From: Pipra filicauda
Taxonomy: Eukaryota > Chordata > Aves > Passeriformes > Pipridae
Direction: 5' to 3'
DNA length: 64,000 nucleotides
NCBI RefSeq assembly: GCF_003945595.2
Contig: NW_024104532.1
Coordinates: 7,191,501-7,255,500 of the forward strand
In this document: positions 37,101 to 51,555 of the stretch, piece by piece
Layout: the number at the start of each line of letters is the position of its first letter
Numbering within the stretch: the stretch's first letter is position 1
Notes under the pieces: model-generated
What the model was told of the DNA's origin: nothing
Seen by the model: the letters and a program-made list of their open reading frames with translations, nothing else
Database searches by the model: none
Translations under genes and position numbers: made by a program

Positions 37101-40100
37101 ACTTCTATTGAAAATTAATACAATTAATATTTTTTTAAACGTGTATGTGCTCAAATTGTCAAGCCATAAGTTGTCTTCTTTAACCAATTACAGTATAACC
37201 TGGCAGGTCATAGAGAAGATTTGAGAAATGTGGCTAGATTATTTCACTGCTGGATGACTTGTAAAAGTTCAGAAAACAGAAATGCATTGCTTACTGTTTT
37301 GGTAAATTCTAAAATCTCCTGTCAAGATTTTGGGACCACTGTTGTACAGGCCAGGGTAAAAAGGAAGCTCCTTGCCCCAGTTGCTGTTTCGGGTTGCAAG
37401 AGTGAATAGTTTGGCAGCTCTTTGCAGAAATATGAGTTAATCAAATCCACTTTTTTTAGCACAACAGCAGTATATGCTTAAGAGGGGTCAGCTGTGAGTA
37501 ACCAGTGACAGGTAGCAGTAATGTGCTTTTTGGAGAAGGAATTTTTCCTGAGGCAAGTGACCACAGCTGGGGGAGTGGGCTTTCCTACTGTCATGAAGAG
37601 TGAGGTAAACAGAGCTGTTTTTCAGTTTCTTCATGATTTTTAGGAGAAAATAATCATACCCTGGTTTTTTAATGCCACAGACTATTTTTCTGTGCTGTCC
37701 TCAATAGGAGAGTGGGAATATAAATATCCTATAGCTAGTTGCAGCTAATGTACAATTCACAGCTTTTAGGGGTTTCTGTTCCACATTGTCATGACGATAA
37801 TAGTAGTACCTGGTACATTTGTTCAATAAAAGATAAAATAGGAATAAAACATAACGTAAATTTACCTCATCCCATACACAATGGCCAATTATTTATACAG
37901 TGATTTCTCTTCAGAAAAGCCATTTCAGTTCTAGCTGCAAATGTTAACCCCAGTCTAGTGATGTGGCTCTGCAAGCTGTTCAATAGGCCAGTTCTGCATC
38001 TGTTGGAATAGAGAGAAATCTGCCCGGAGATGGGAACTTCACATCTCTGGATACCTCAGCAGAACACAGATAGCAAGTCTTGCAAAGGTTACACTTGCCA
38101 AATGTTCTTGTATTTATTGTGACAGTGTCTTTGTTGAATTCATTGAATGCAACTCCCCCTCCACCATCCATTTGATTTGCAAATGAATTCTCTTCGACTG
38201 TATTCACACCCCTTCTGTATTTGCTTTCCAACAGTATTCCAGCAAATTACTTTACTGGCAGGAACATTTAGAGAACCGGCCAATTTTAAGTATTGCAGGA
38301 GTATTCACAAAAAACCAAAATTCTCATTCATAACTACAAGTATTCACAGACAGTTTCAAGATAAACCTAATCTTAAAAACGTGATCGGTGTGTCACTGAG
38401 CATGAACATTTCTTGAAATTTATGGTCTTGGTTGAAACAGCTAAACTTTGAGTGTTAAATTACTGTTATGAATGGCCTGTGTATGTGCTACAGATCAAGA
38501 CTTACTGGCAGAAATCACATTAAGAATTATATCTGAAGATAACTTCTGACAGGAAAAAATTTGCTTAAAAAATTATTCCAATTTATCTGCTTGAAACTAA
38601 TGTGTCAGAAAACAGAAGTAGACAGCATAGTTGTGGTGATTCTTGCTTTCTTGGTGGATAAAAGATCATAATGCTTACTATTCAATACCAAGTGAGTTTG
38701 GGACACTCAGTTTTTGTTTATCTGATTCACCGTGTTTTCATTGCATCAAAAAGTGAAGATTTGGATACAAAAATGTTTCACACTTCTTTAAATAGTCAAA
38801 TATACCTTCTGTAGTCCCTGAGGTGACTCAAAATTAACCAGTGCAGTTATTTCCACTTTGATGAGCACTATGCCTTTATTGTCTGGAAATGCAGGGAAGA
38901 CAAAATACTGTACTTGGTTGCTTCTAAGTACCCCTTGGGTTCCAACAGCCCTGGGTGTGTGCATACAGCTTTGTTTAATCTGTGGAGGACAAAATTCTTT
39001 GGTATCATTGCTATTAGATTTTTTTTAAAAGGAAAATATATCCAGACATACGTATCTAGTTTTTATTTTGAACATTTTCTGGTTCCTGTCCAACTTTCCT
39101 CTTTATCTCCTACATACCAGCTTCCAGGTATCTGTCTCCTGACGGTGGAGATGTGTGGAGGATTAGTGTCTTGATTGGCAGGTTTGGCTAACATTACAGT
39201 TCTCTTCATATGGAGCTCTCCTTCAAGTTCTAAAAAACCACCACAGGCAGGCCAGGAAAAAATTCTGTTTCCCTTGTTGCAAAACAGCATGTATAACCTT
39301 AAATTCAAAAAATAATCTGAGCCAGGATATCTTTATATATTTCACCTATTGATGCAGATAGAATTATGGATGAAATAATAATTTTTGTCTTCCTGTTCAA
39401 TAACTCAGAGGAAAGGCAAGCTGTGTAACTCACAGGAATGACAGAAAGCTTAGGGTCATCGATTGTATCTTATACTGCTAAATTAATAGATCAGAGTCCT
39501 TCTTCAATAAATATAAACAGGAGCACTGTTTTTCACAATCCAATCTATTCAATAACATTCTGTCTGTGTGGCTACAGATACATGAAATATAGAGGGACAG
39601 GCCATTTATAGCTGTTTTGACCCATATCTCCCTACATTATAGCATTTAAACAGGATCCAGTCCTATAGGAGATAAAATAGAAGTTAAGTGTTATGAGCAG
39701 CCACCATAAGCAAAAAATTTGGGATGACTTCCTTTTCATAAACTAACTTTCTTTGCTCCCTGTCACTCCTAAGGCATTCCCAGTCTTTTCCATACCTGTA
39801 GTGCCAGCCAGGAACTGACCCCACTCAGGTAAACTATCAAATGACTAAGCAGAGTTACTGTAATATTTCCCCAACAATTCAGACAAGAAGGGAGTGTCCC
39901 TGTAATATGTGAAAGTAGTTTTAAGGAATATCTTGAAGTATAAACCGTTTCATTACAAACTGCTGGGAACAGCATGTACAGTAGCCTGGGTCTGGTGTGA
40001 CTGAAAAGGAATTTTGTGCTTTTGTATTTGACTTGCAGATAAATTATGTGTGCCTTGTTTTTTGTGCAAAATGAGCCCATTTAACTTACAGCTAAAACCA

Positions 40101-41740
40101 AGGCCTGTAACCAAGGTCTGCAGACTGATAGTGATGTGAGAGCTGAAAGACTTGCAGCACTGTGAGCTGATGAGAGCACTTCAGAATCAATGGCTTGTGT
40201 TCTCTTATTTGGATCAGAAACAAAAGTACTGCTTGGTACAAAAAGCTTTTACCCTCAGTCCACAACTCTAAATTTATCCTTTTTATAATGCCATTGCCTT
40301 TGCTACTGTACAGCTTCAACACAGCTGTCCCTAACTTCTTCCATCATGTTCTATTATATCCTATTTTCCGGTTTAGGCCTTAAAATTAGGAAGTGCTGTC
40401 TCCCTTGAGCATTCTACAAAAGCAAATGAAATCATTTCCTCACACTTCTCCACCCAGGGATTTTTTTTAAACAAATTATTTGTTTAAAGTATTTTTGTCT
40501 TCACCCCTGTAAATGTATTCTATAAGCCTTGTATTAAAATACAGAAGGGAACCAAATTTAGGAAATTCATCTATGAGCATCTGAATGACCTGGACCATTC
40601 ACTTGTTGACTCTTTAGTTTGCCTTCACTCCTATTAATTTCCCCCAATTTCACTGTGATTTTGTTAGTTTCTGTAGTATTTCTTAGTTTTATATGGTTAA
40701 TTTTAGCTCTACAGTCTCTTTGTCTCTTCTGCTGGTTCCTCCCTTCTCAGAGTCCTCAAGCTGAATAAATGGGAAAGTCACTTTAATGTAAATAGTCCAT
40801 AGCTATTCACTTTTAAGTTTCCTCATGGGAAGAAATAGTTCTGCTGTTTGGATGATGCTATTTTGAGGTCTTTCACTTGAAGCTCACTGCTGGTAAATTT
40901 GTGAGAGTTCAAGGAGGGCTGCATATTATTTATACATTTTATATTGTCAGAAGCCTGCTTAAATTTGTAAGAATGATAACTGAAAGAAATCAAGATCCAA
41001 AGTGGAAAGTGGGTCCTTTAACCGAGAGTCCCTTAGGAGTTGCTTTTAGGAAAATTCCATTAACCTTATCTTTGCAATGTCTTTTCCAAATTGCTTTTTT
41101 TGCAGGTGGCAATTGCAGTCAAGCTCCTTGTGAATGTGAGGTTCTAACATAGATTTGGTCATGAAAGCCCTGTGCCTCTACCTCAGCTTGCACCTCGTAT
41201 CATTGACTCCTGATTGTTTTTATCAGCTCTGCTGCTCACTCAGAATTCACCTGAAAGGTCTCCTTTAGGATGAGGGAAGTAACTCAAGAAACAAAGGCAC
41301 CTCATTGTGCAACAAGTTTTTCTTATTCTCAGACCTCTCCGGATGTGAGGCACTACATCTCTGGGTGGTTATCTGATTTCTCAAATCTGTTACAGGAGCA
41401 AAAACTATACCAAAAAATTATTCTGGACTGTTTGTATTGCAAAATGAACAGTTAAAAACATAACACAAAAAAGCAGCTTAACTGCAACTTCAAGTGGGAT
41501 GACTGCACACATAACCCCCCTCCACCAGATCCAGCCTGAACTTGTTAATATTTGATTAATTTCAATGACCCTTATGTACTTTAGGTGCTTTCTGCACTCT
41601 GCAAATTTTAAAATTACTGCGAATTTATCAAGGTCCCTTAAGAGATGGTCTATTGTTCCTCTCAATAACTTAATCAGATCTGTCTTTCAGGACTAGATGG
41701 GGAAGTATTGCTGGTAGGAAACTGAAAACTAGTGAAATGT
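34102..41740. other. Unique noncoding DNA
   Basis: The longest open frame of the window (170 codons, plus, 34470-34982) lies here. It begins with a poly-T-encoded Phe/Leu-rich part, shows no domain, and reads through ordinary-looking DNA, so I do not call it a gene. An A-run followed by a GAAAA/CAAAA tract lies at about 35348-35378, and a 17-base poly-T at 35902-35918. An AT hairpin (TTTTAATT-GT-AATTAAAA) lies at 36867-36884. No repeat family or RNA gene was recognised. Confidence 0.6.
36867..36884. repeat. Perfect AT-only hairpin
   Basis: Arms TTTTAATT and AATTAAAA enclose GT. Low melting strength and an AT-rich setting make chance the likeliest origin. Confidence 0.6.
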
Positions 41741-42060
41741 TGCAATAGTCCAAAGTATTCCCTTGCTAATTTTCCTAATTAAATTGTCATGCAAAAATTG
41801 CCAAGTGATTTAAATCCCAAGGGAAGACTTGCTGGGTTTTTTCTGAGCTAGTCCTACAAATAACCAGCCTTTAGAGCATTCATAAAACATCATCTTGCAT
41901 GAGGCACAAATTAAGATTTGTTGTTTTGAAGGTGCATCAAATAATTGATCAGAAGCTGTAACTGGGATTATAGAACAAGATCAGAAATGAAATTTGGCAA
42001 ATAATTGCAAAAATAATTGAAGTTACAGATCCTGAAAACTGAAAACCACTTCATTTTAAT
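41741..42060. promoter_or_regulatory. Candidate conserved noncoding element
   Basis: AT-rich block without simple repeats, with repeated homeodomain-like words (CCTAATTAAATTG, CAAATTAAG, ATAATTGATC, AATAATTG). Called from texture only. Confidence 0.18.
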
Positions 42061-44091
42061 GCCCACAGGGATGGGACTTGTGGCTTTGATTAAGATTAAC
42101 GCTAGGAGATGGGGGGAATGAAGAGAACAGAGGCAGTTTTAGGTTGGTTTAAAATTATGCCATAATCTATTTTAAGAAAGAAGACAAAACTTTCCAATCC
42201 CGTGTAAAGGTAAAATTTAAGAGAAAAACTATTATTTCCTTTTCAAAGACTGCAATTTCTTAGAAATACTTTGATCACTTATGAATGGCCAGCTAGTAAA
42301 ACCTTGGGTGTCACAGCTCGGGCAGATCTTGTAGATTCTTGTGCTGGCTGATGGACTTATTGAGTCTATTATTTGTTCATCCAGTAAGACTACATTTAAG
42401 TGCAGTAAATTCCTAGTTATGGAGAGACAAACAAAGAGATTTTTTTATTAGTAATTTTTATTTTCTTCATGAGATAATTTATCTCAGCTTTCAGTTACTT
42501 TCAAAACATGCCACATACTTAACAATTTTTTTTTTCCAAAACATGATTCCTTGGGTTGTGTTACCAGAGCTCTAATCCCACTTCTGCTGAAAACTCCAGG
42601 ACTATCACCATTTCTATGAATGAATACTAATTTAGGCTTACTGCTATAGATCTGTGAAACAGAGACATCGTGTCAGTCAGCTCGGTATTGGCAAATCGTT
42701 TGGGTTTAATTTGAAGTCTGAGGGAAACTCTTCCTGCATGTTAATCAATTTTCAGAGTCACACATACCAAAAAAGCCACACTACACAAGACATAAAGCAA
42801 GAACACAGGCATTGTATGAAGGTGTGTCTTTATGTATCGGTTTTTCTCTCACAAACAGGAATGGTAGACATTGGGTGCTATTCTGCCCCTATTAAGTTCA
42901 GGAGCAAAATTATAGATTAATCTTATGGATATGAAAAAAAAAATCCAAACCCTAGCACAGTCTGTTCAGTGACATGGTATCACTATTTATCCTCAGAATT
43001 ATTTCCACTGCCTTTTACTCGTCTGTCACTGATTTTTAGCGTTTCAGACTTTTTTATTTGACTTAAAGTGTAACTTATTAAAAACACTCTAACTACTCTT
43101 ATTATTTTCTGTTATAGAAGTTTAACTGAAGTCGAATTAATGAAACTCAAACTAAATATTTTTATCTTGCTGAAGAATTGTTAATTATACTTTCTGAATC
43201 AGAGTAAGGAACAATTGGGATATTCTTGCAAAATATTCTGATCTTGATAAAGCCACACTTTCAGAAAAGCTGCTCTTTCAAAACATGAAACACTTCTCAA
43301 CTCACAAATGCTGATTTAACTACATCTAATTCCATGTAATGTGAAACTAGAATGAAATCCAGAGGGTGTTCTACATCCCAGAATTTCTGCATGACTACTC
43401 CTGTGCAGATAACGAGGTTGGGCAGCTCTGTGTATAATTCATGGCTACTCCGAGGGTATCTTGGGTCTTCAAGAACAGCTCCATCCTGCAGAATTCAGAT
43501 TTCAGGTTTGGTGTGAGAAACACAGCAGTGCATCCTTCCCTTCTGGTGCTGGTTTTGTGTTGCTGGTGGAAGTAAACAACTGTAACTAAAGCTCTTGATT
43601 AGAGTAGCCCTTGGCCTCCAGAGGTGATCTAAGTTGTAAACATGACGTTGCCACAGGATGTTACAATTAATAATGGTATCTGCAAAAGAGAAAATCTGAA
43701 ACAAATAGGATGGGTTGGGATACGTATTAAATATGTATTAAAGAGGCTAATGTCTCATTCCTGTAATATAAATGATTATGGAAAATCTAATTAACCTTTC
43801 AAATGCTGATTCCCAAGTATTTTTGGTATCAAGAGCTATTTCTTCAGGAAAACATCAGATGCCAGCACCAAAATGTTTTGTTCCCTGGTTCATCTATCTC
43901 TCTGGAAAAACTTTCAGCTTGGTTTTGCCTCACACCTGCTTTGTTATTCTTGTCTGTTTGTAGAATGCAACTCAATTCAGTGTTATTAATTAAATAATAT
44001 GCTGTGCTTGCAGTTGTGGTCTTCTCAGCAAATTTAATCACAAGACCTTCCCATTGCCAAAGTCCCACAGTCCTTTAGCTGTTTATAAGAG
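42061..44091. other. Unique noncoding DNA
   Basis: No gene was recognised. A GC-richer patch at about 43360-43640 has no trustworthy exon. Confidence 0.6.
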
Positions 44092-44142
44092 AGGGGTTTG
44101 GTTTGGTTTTGTTCCTTTGTCTCCATGTTTGTTTGTTGTTTC
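44092..44142. repeat. G/T-rich low-complexity tract
   Basis: Words of the GGTTTG, GTTTTG and GTTTGTTTG type, interrupted once by a pyrimidine stretch. Confidence 0.65.
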
Positions 44143-44206
44143 CTATTCCTTGGAGAATCAGTAAAATAGTTAAGAAATTCCTCTGGAGTGCAAGTGTTCT
44201 GTGGAC

Positions 44207-44246
44207 CAGGGGATTAACCCCTGTTTAATTAACAGCTGATTAACTA
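44207..44246. promoter_or_regulatory. Hairpin followed by repeated ATTAAC motif
   Basis: CAGGGG and CCCCTG arms enclose ATTAA at 44207-44223. ATTAAC occurs three times between 44213 and 44246 and overlaps TTTAATTAAC, which resembles but does not match the HNF1 consensus. A regulatory role is speculative. Confidence 0.25.
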
Positions 44247-47200
44247 CCTTCTCCAAGGCTGCAGTTTTGTGTTTTCCTGAGTTCAGATGGATGAGTGTTG
44301 CCCTTGTTAATATAAATGCAAAGTCAGGTGAGAATTGTATTTTAATTTTAAAAAAAATTTGTTACCATTAAGATCATGAATAGCCTTAAGTGAATTAAAT
44401 ATGCCTCAGGACTTGTGTCTGTGCTGTATAGAGACAAAAATAAGTTTTAACTGATTAGAATTGTTCAAATGCATAATTTCATAATGCTGTTTTTCAGAAT
44501 ATTGTACAGTAAAAAGTACTTGATTAGGACTAAAAGTAGTGAAAGCCTCAAATGAAAAGAAGGGAATTAACAGGCCTTCCAGAGGCTTCCATCTCACTTA
44601 CCTGCTTTCACCAGTGGACTGTGTGCTCTGAGCAGAAAAGCTGATCCTCAGGATCTCTTGGCACTTCAGTGGTTAAATTGTCCCTTTTGGATCTTGCAGA
44701 ACAATATCAGTCATCTTGTGTTAAGGGAAAAAAAATGTCTAATCTTTGACAGAAATGAATTACTTCATGCGGGACAGCTACATTTTGTCTGATACTTGTT
44801 GTCAGCTTTCAGTGGGAGATGAGGAACTAAGAAATAGATTTCATCAAGTTCTGAGATGGGAGGAAATGAAATCTTAGCAAAGAAAACAAGTTATGCCTCC
44901 AAAATGGATTGTAGAAGTGAAAAGATCTATCAGGTGAAAACCGAATGTTAAAATAATTTGCCAAAAGATGACTTAGACAGTGCTGGGGAGGCAGAAAAAG
45001 GTGGAGGGCCCTCACATTCCCAGTTTATCAAGGGCTCATTGAAGATGTCTGGGCTTGCTGCTTGTCAGTTGTTGTTGTTCTGTTACAGTTTTGATTTGGT
45101 TTTAATTCCCTATAGATATTTTCTGATGCTACACTTTTATAAAACTCAAACGAGTTACCTGTTCACTTCTCCCACCATTCTATAACATAAATTTAATGAT
45201 TGTGCTGTAAATACCCAGCTTTGCATGTGGTTTCCCATCTGATGATCTCTTTTTTTGGTCCAGAAGATAATTTTCTGTGTCACTAAGACAGGAAATTTTC
45301 AAATCTTTCTCTTGGCAGACCAATAGTGTGGGTGTAGTATTGAGGTGTGGTCTTTTCCTCTGATTAATTTTTGGCTGTGGAAAAACAGAAAAATGGACAG
45401 GTCTCTGCTGTTTTGGCCTGAAAAGTATCCTAATATGTCAGTTTACAGAAGCCTTCTCTTTACCTTCTTGTCACTGTTTTTTTTCCTAGTATTAATTTCC
45501 ATTCTTTCAGCCACAGGGCTAGTCAAATATAATTAAACAAAAAACCTAAATGGATTTATTAAGTCTAAAAAATTCTTGCAATTGCACAGTATGAGGTTAG
45601 TTTTCATTTTGCTGTCTCAGTTCACCACTTCTTGATAAAGTATTTTTGGCTCTCCCCGAGCTCTCAGTTGAACACAACTGGTACTGTTGGATGGTTTCTT
45701 GATTTGTTTTTCCACCGGGTGTGAAGTTTGTGCTTTGGGGGGGGAAGGAGGCCTGAAAAGAGGTGTAGGTTGGAGTTATATTCATTTGGTGTGAATTAGA
45801 GTTCAGGTCTTGTTTTATTTCTTGAGTTCTGAAGATAAAACCCAAATGATAAGAAATACTTATTATTCTGCTGCTTTTAAGATTTTACTTTGTTAAAAGT
45901 GGGCTTGGAACCACTTTCTGCTCAAATGCTATCACACTTACAGAAAATGCACATACTCAGGAAGTTAATTTTTCTCTCTGCTGAAACAGGATCAGATTCT
46001 TTGAGTGACCCTGTTGTTTCCAGTCAGGTGGTTACAGAGGGATAAAAGCATGGATAACTTTAGCTGTTGTACTGTTTTACTGACTATTCTCTTTCCTGAG
46101 GAGACCTGGCACTTCTGGCTGAAATGTCAGAGTGGAAGTGAGTGGTTAAAATCGCTATTCTGAATTTTACTTGTAAACAATTTTCAGGTTTTACTACTCA
46201 TCAAGACAGAAGTAACTTTGATTTATTTATAGGCTAAGTAAAGCAAATAAGGCTTGGCATTAAGAATGTCAGGTAGTAAAAAATAAAGTAAGAATAGAAG
46301 TTGTAGCATATTTTGCATTTCTTAATAAGTTTAACATACCACTGCAGAAAGAGATGATTCGAGTCACCATGTAAAATATGAGGAAAATATCAGAGAAACT
46401 GTTTGGTATTAGTTTGGTTTTTTTAAATAGTAGAGAGTTAAAGTAAATCTGAAAAAATGTGGTGTCTGTTTGCTGTTAATATTGTCCAGAGATGACACAG
46501 CAAGAGGAAAGTAAGTTTCAAAACTTGTCAATACAAGAAGGAAAGAAAGAAAAGTGAAAAGAGGGGGGGAAGTAATAATTGTAGATTGTGGTTGATGAGT
46601 ACCCTCCAGCTTATTCTGGTTGTGAAAATATATAAAGCTTCTTTCTTACCACCCCATTAACTGGCATTTACAGTATTTTCCTGTATTTGCTTATTTTGTC
46701 ATCTCAAGTTTCTTGAAGTAAAATATTCAGGTGATGATGATATTTAGGAGTGTAACATTAGCTTGATTTAGATAGTGTAAACATTTAATAATGGCTGAAC
46801 ACGGATTATATGTGGTATTTGGGTAAATGTATAATTCTGATGTGAAAGAGAAGGCTACAGCAATGGAAGAGTGCTAAGGATTTTTTATTTTCACTAGTTC
46901 TGTTAAAATCTGCAATCTTGCTGAGTATCTCTGTTTTCAGTGCTTGACTGTGTTAGTGCCAGATCTTCTCATGCACGTGTGAACTCCAGTTTTCCTTTTT
47001 CAGTGGCTCCATAGTCATTCTGATGGGGTATTATTACAGCAACTTCAGAATTTCAAGCGCCTCTTTGAGGTGTTTAGAATTATTTCTTAAATATGCTTTA
47101 CATATGTTGGTGTTCCTATTAACTGTTGTTTAGGTTGCAATATTGATTTTATGACGAGTTATATGTGCTGTATGCAGGAGCATCCCTACCATCTTACAGT

Positions 47201-49300
47201 GGGTATCCAAACCCTCTGTTGTGCACAGCTTTGCTAGTTATAAGACTGCAATCAGGTAATATTATGAAAATACAGATTTTCAAAAAAGTGAAAAAACACT
47301 GCTGAAAAATCCAGCTTGTTTTAGGAAGATCTGCAGAGTATTTGAGGTTGTTGGTCATGTCATAATGAGACATTGATCCTTATTGCATCTGAAACATTGA
47401 TCTTCAGAGGAGGCTGGCTGACTGTAGCCTGTGGAAGAAGCAATTTCTCATTGTCATAGTTGGCTGTGTCTGCCCATTAGGGCACAAAAAATATCTAAGT
47501 GTAAACTGAGAGCCTTGGAGCCACTGTCCTGTGATTTCTGCGGTTCATGAAGATTGTTCTGGTTTACTGTGTTGTTTTACATGTTTTTTTTGGGTAATTC
47601 AGGGGTTGAGTGGGTTTTGTGTTGTTTCTGTGGTAAGAATTCTGTTGTGCTGTCTATGTAGGTAGGCACGTTGACCTCCTGTCACTTTATAAGTGTTTCA
47701 TTATTTAATGTTCGCTGTCTTTTCACACTTCCAACACCTGTCAGACACACCTTGTAATATGAAGGAATAGTGTAAAGGCTATGTTTAAGTCTGCACTTGT
47801 TTGGCCTCCTGCTTGTGCCCTGTCACTGACTCACAATTATACCTGTGCAGCTGCTCCAATATCCCCTGGGCATAAAATCTCAATGAACTGTGGCTTTTCT
47901 TTCTCTTTATAAATATACCAAGTACTCTTACCATAGAAATTTGCACAAGTGGCAGGGTCAACAGAACATGCCAAAGAGCTAAGATTGGGAAGCAGTCAGC
48001 AGAGAAGGATGTGAACTGGCAGTTCCAGTTCTGCTTCTCTGAACTCTACATACCCCAAACAGGGAATGCAAGACAGTGGAAAGAGAAACATTGCTGCTTG
48101 CTGCAAAAACTGTGATAGCTGAGAAACTGCAGAAAGCATTCCTTCAGGCAGTGTTTGGTGCCTTGACAATGTTGGCAATGATGGAGTGGATAAAAAACAT
48201 TTTCTTTTCAAAACTACTCTGGAGTACATCATTGATAAATTTGACCATTAGCAGATGATATCTATAAAATCTGATGGGGCAGTATCCATCCCCAGTTCCC
48301 AGATACTTAGGAAAACTGGGCTGAAACCCACCCAACTCAGGTACCTCAAACTGCCAGGCAGCTGAGGAGAAAACCAAGGGAAAGGGATTCTGATACTTGT
48401 CAAGTGAGGTGAATGCCAAGTGAAATAGTCAGGGCTGAATTAATTGTAGATTTGGAAACTGAAATGTTGAGTAGCTCAAATGTTTGAAATGAGTCAGAAA
48501 ATGTGGTGTTTTGATAAGAGTCATGGAAGAGACCCCCTAATTTATGTAGTTATACTGAACTACTCTTGTAACTCAAGCTAACAGACAGTGTAGAATTTGT
48601 GTTGCATATGTATCATTTGTCCATATCACCCATACTACAATTTGGAATGAGAATTGAAGTGTTGCTCTGCATGTCTGTGTAACAAGGCCCTTGCAGGCCC
48701 TTGTATTTAAAGGCAGAATTATTATTTTAAGCCAGTCTGTGGAAGATTGAAATCCGTAAAAGCCATTAGACTGATTATCATCCCGTAACACTGTCAAAAA
48801 TGATGTTAATTGGTGAGTGTAAGCCATCCTCTGCTAACAGCTTTTCTCTTTAGTTGAATTTTTGCCAAATCAGTGTCACTGAGATTCTAAAATGGACATT
48901 TTTGCTCCTAGGGTGCTTTTTACTTAGATGTGATGTTGGGGGAATAGGACAGTGTTACATTGTGGCTGCTTCAGAAGGACCGAAAGTTCTCAAGTGATGA
49001 GCATGGTTGGTGGAAGCAATTGAGAAACTGATACCCAGAAATTTGTCATGAATGGTGTTACCAGTCCAGTGGCAATATCTATTAGTGTCTTGATGTTTTA
49101 TGTTGTTTCACCAGCACAGGCTTCTTCCCATTTACTTTATTTATTTTTTTATTTTTTTTTTTTTTGTATTTTGTAGCAGAGATGGGTGAAGAGGGTAATC
49201 AGATTCAGAGCTCTGCCTCTCCTGATTGCAGCTAAGAAAAGTGTTACTCAGGCAAATACTGCAAAGTCTTTAGGCCAAATTTTCTGCCTCTCCAGCTGCT
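44247..49300. other. Unique noncoding DNA
   Basis: No gene was seen. It holds a run of eight G at 45737-45746, a purine tract at 46535-46572 broken by one T and containing seven G, and a T-rich tract at about 49138-49166. Open frames under 95 codons on both strands show no domain. Confidence 0.6.
46535..46572. repeat. Polypurine tract
   Basis: GAAA-type units run into a seven-G run, with a single T interruption at 46555. Confidence 0.75.
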
Positions 49301-49410
49301 GGGTTTTGTTTACTTGGGGTTTTGTGTGTGATTTTTTTTTTGTTATTTTTTTTCTTTGTTTGTGTGGTTTTTGGTTTGGGCTGTGTTTTTGTTGTTGTTC
49401 TTTAAGTTGG
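49301..49410. repeat. G/T-rich low-complexity tract
   Basis: About 110 bases are dominated by T and G on the plus strand, with TTTG, GTGTG and GGTTT words and poly-T. A plus-strand open frame across it encodes a Phe/Cys/Gly/Leu-rich peptide that reflects composition, not a membrane protein gene. Confidence 0.8.
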
Positions 49411-51555
49411 TTATCCCGCCAACTGCTTTAATCTGAACCTTTTGCAGACAGGTTCCCAAAGGCAAAGCTTTTGGAATAGCTGGAGCACATCCTGTTGCAA
49501 CTTTCAAGTTATCAAGTTCCTATTTTCCCCTGTATTCAAAGGGTTTTTGGCCAAACTGTTGAGAACTGATTTACTTTGTGGCCCGTTTGTGCAATGGTCT
49601 GGAAGTACAGCGTCTCCCTGTCCACAGATTCATGCACTTGGATGGAAATACAACTTCTTGCTTCTAATATGAACCAAACCAGGAAGATCTCTGTGGAATA
49701 TTTTCTATTTTCCTTCATTTCAGGTAGATTTTCATAAAAACCTCTTGAAATCATGGCTTTGACTGAATGGATTTAATGTGTAGATCAATCACAATGTCCC
49801 AGTGGATACAGAAGGTCTGTTTTCACTTGCCAGGTAGTTCTTGCATTTGTTTGTTGGTTCACTCATATAAATTCCAGGAGTGGGAATTGGTTACCCCTTC
49901 AGGGCAGATTACACATGAAAGTGGAGAGATAATGGTTGTAATGGTAAATGTCTGCCTCTTTAACTTCAACACTTGCAAGAAACCCTCTAATATCTAGACA
50001 TGTATGATCTGGAGAAGAATATGCTCTCACATGAAGATAAGGAAAATTGTTTATGGTGCTATTTTAGTCCCTTGCTTGAAGCAGATACAGAGAAAGAAAT
50101 ACATAGACTTTCAGGGAATAATACCTGAAATTTATTTTGCTTTGGTTTTGTAGGATATGTAGCTATCTAATTTTCATAATTGTGAATTAGAATACAGTTA
50201 GATAGTAATTATTTTGTCAAATCCTATAAATTTTCCTCTTCTGATACATGCTAACACCTTTAACTATAGACTTTTGAGCCAGAAGTAGTATTATGTGGCT
50301 TATTGTAGTACATCCTGCATGTCTCCTTAACTAGGGATCTTTTTAAACATGATCAGACCAATTTAACCAACATTCATTTTACTATCTGTCACTTAGTTTA
50401 ATTATAGTGAAACTCAGCTCTATGGTCTTGCTGATTGGCCCTCTTCAGAGCCTCTATAAATTAGACTTGGGATTTTTTTATATTCTTCTTTTAGTTTTAG
50501 TATCTTTGATTTATTTTTTTTTTCCAAAAGAAGTTGTAAAAATAGGGGCTTTCTGAAACTTAAAAAAAAAAAAAATTACAACTTTGGAAAGTTTCTGAAG
50601 GAAAAAAAAGCTTATTTGATTCCTGTTGGAATAAATAAATAACACCATATGGATTTTATTAAAGCACTCTTTGTTCTGTGATGCATTCATCATGCAGGTG
50701 TTCTCTCTTGAAAAAGGTGTTGATTCGTCCTCTTTGTTGCTTTTGTTAAGGTGATAACCTGCTAAATGCTACAAACCTTCCTTAGCTGATAACAATGCTT
50801 GCCTGCAGGGAGTGTTTAGTAGAATGTAAAATCTGTTTTATTCACTGCTGGTACCATCTTTATGATAACCTGACATTTGTAGGAGGGATGCCCTTTGCAC
50901 TGCAAATATGAACATGCTTATAAATGTGAAATAAGGTGGTTGTATTCCTTTTGTTGAGGAAATGTGTATGTTTACTGTATATAAAAATGTTTTGCAATGC
51001 AAAAATTATAATTTTTTTCCCTTTGCTGAGTGCTTCAGGATGGAAAAATACATATTCTTGTAGTCAACTGTATATTCACTTGGGATATAAAATACTTACA
51101 TAGAAAACATTTGACTTAATTAAGGGGCTGTGCAGCTGCTGCTTTGAAATGCCTTTTTAGACCCGGTATTTTTTTTTTCTTAAAGTGTTTTTAAGACTTT
51201 AAAAAAGTATCTTCAACTATTCAAGCTTATGTACTACAAACTTTTGAATGTTTTGAGGATTTTATTTTGTGCAAACTAGATGATGAATAACTCATCAAAA
51301 GAATAAAATTAGCTTCTACCCATTCATTTTAGTTAAGGCTCAGACTGGATGAAGTGCCCTGGTGGTCTCTGTGTCACAGAGGAAAACAAACAAAAATAAA
51401 TTGTTGATCTATAGTGCTGCTTTCTTTAAGCACTTCCTAATTTTGTTATCATTATATAGTCAAGCAATGATGTTCCCTATCATGTTGAATAAAATATGAA
51501 TATTGTAACTTCTATTAACCGTTCTACATATATAATTTTGATGTGTGACAAGCTG
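49411..51555. other. Unique noncoding DNA
   Basis: No gene was seen. Poly-T and poly-A runs lie at 50509-50523 and 50562-50574. Confidence 0.6.

Noticed and set aside
49186..49431. Hydrophobic plus-strand open frame resembling a membrane segment
   Set aside because: The Phe/Cys/Leu/Gly content follows from the G/T-rich tract and is not evidence of a transmembrane protein.
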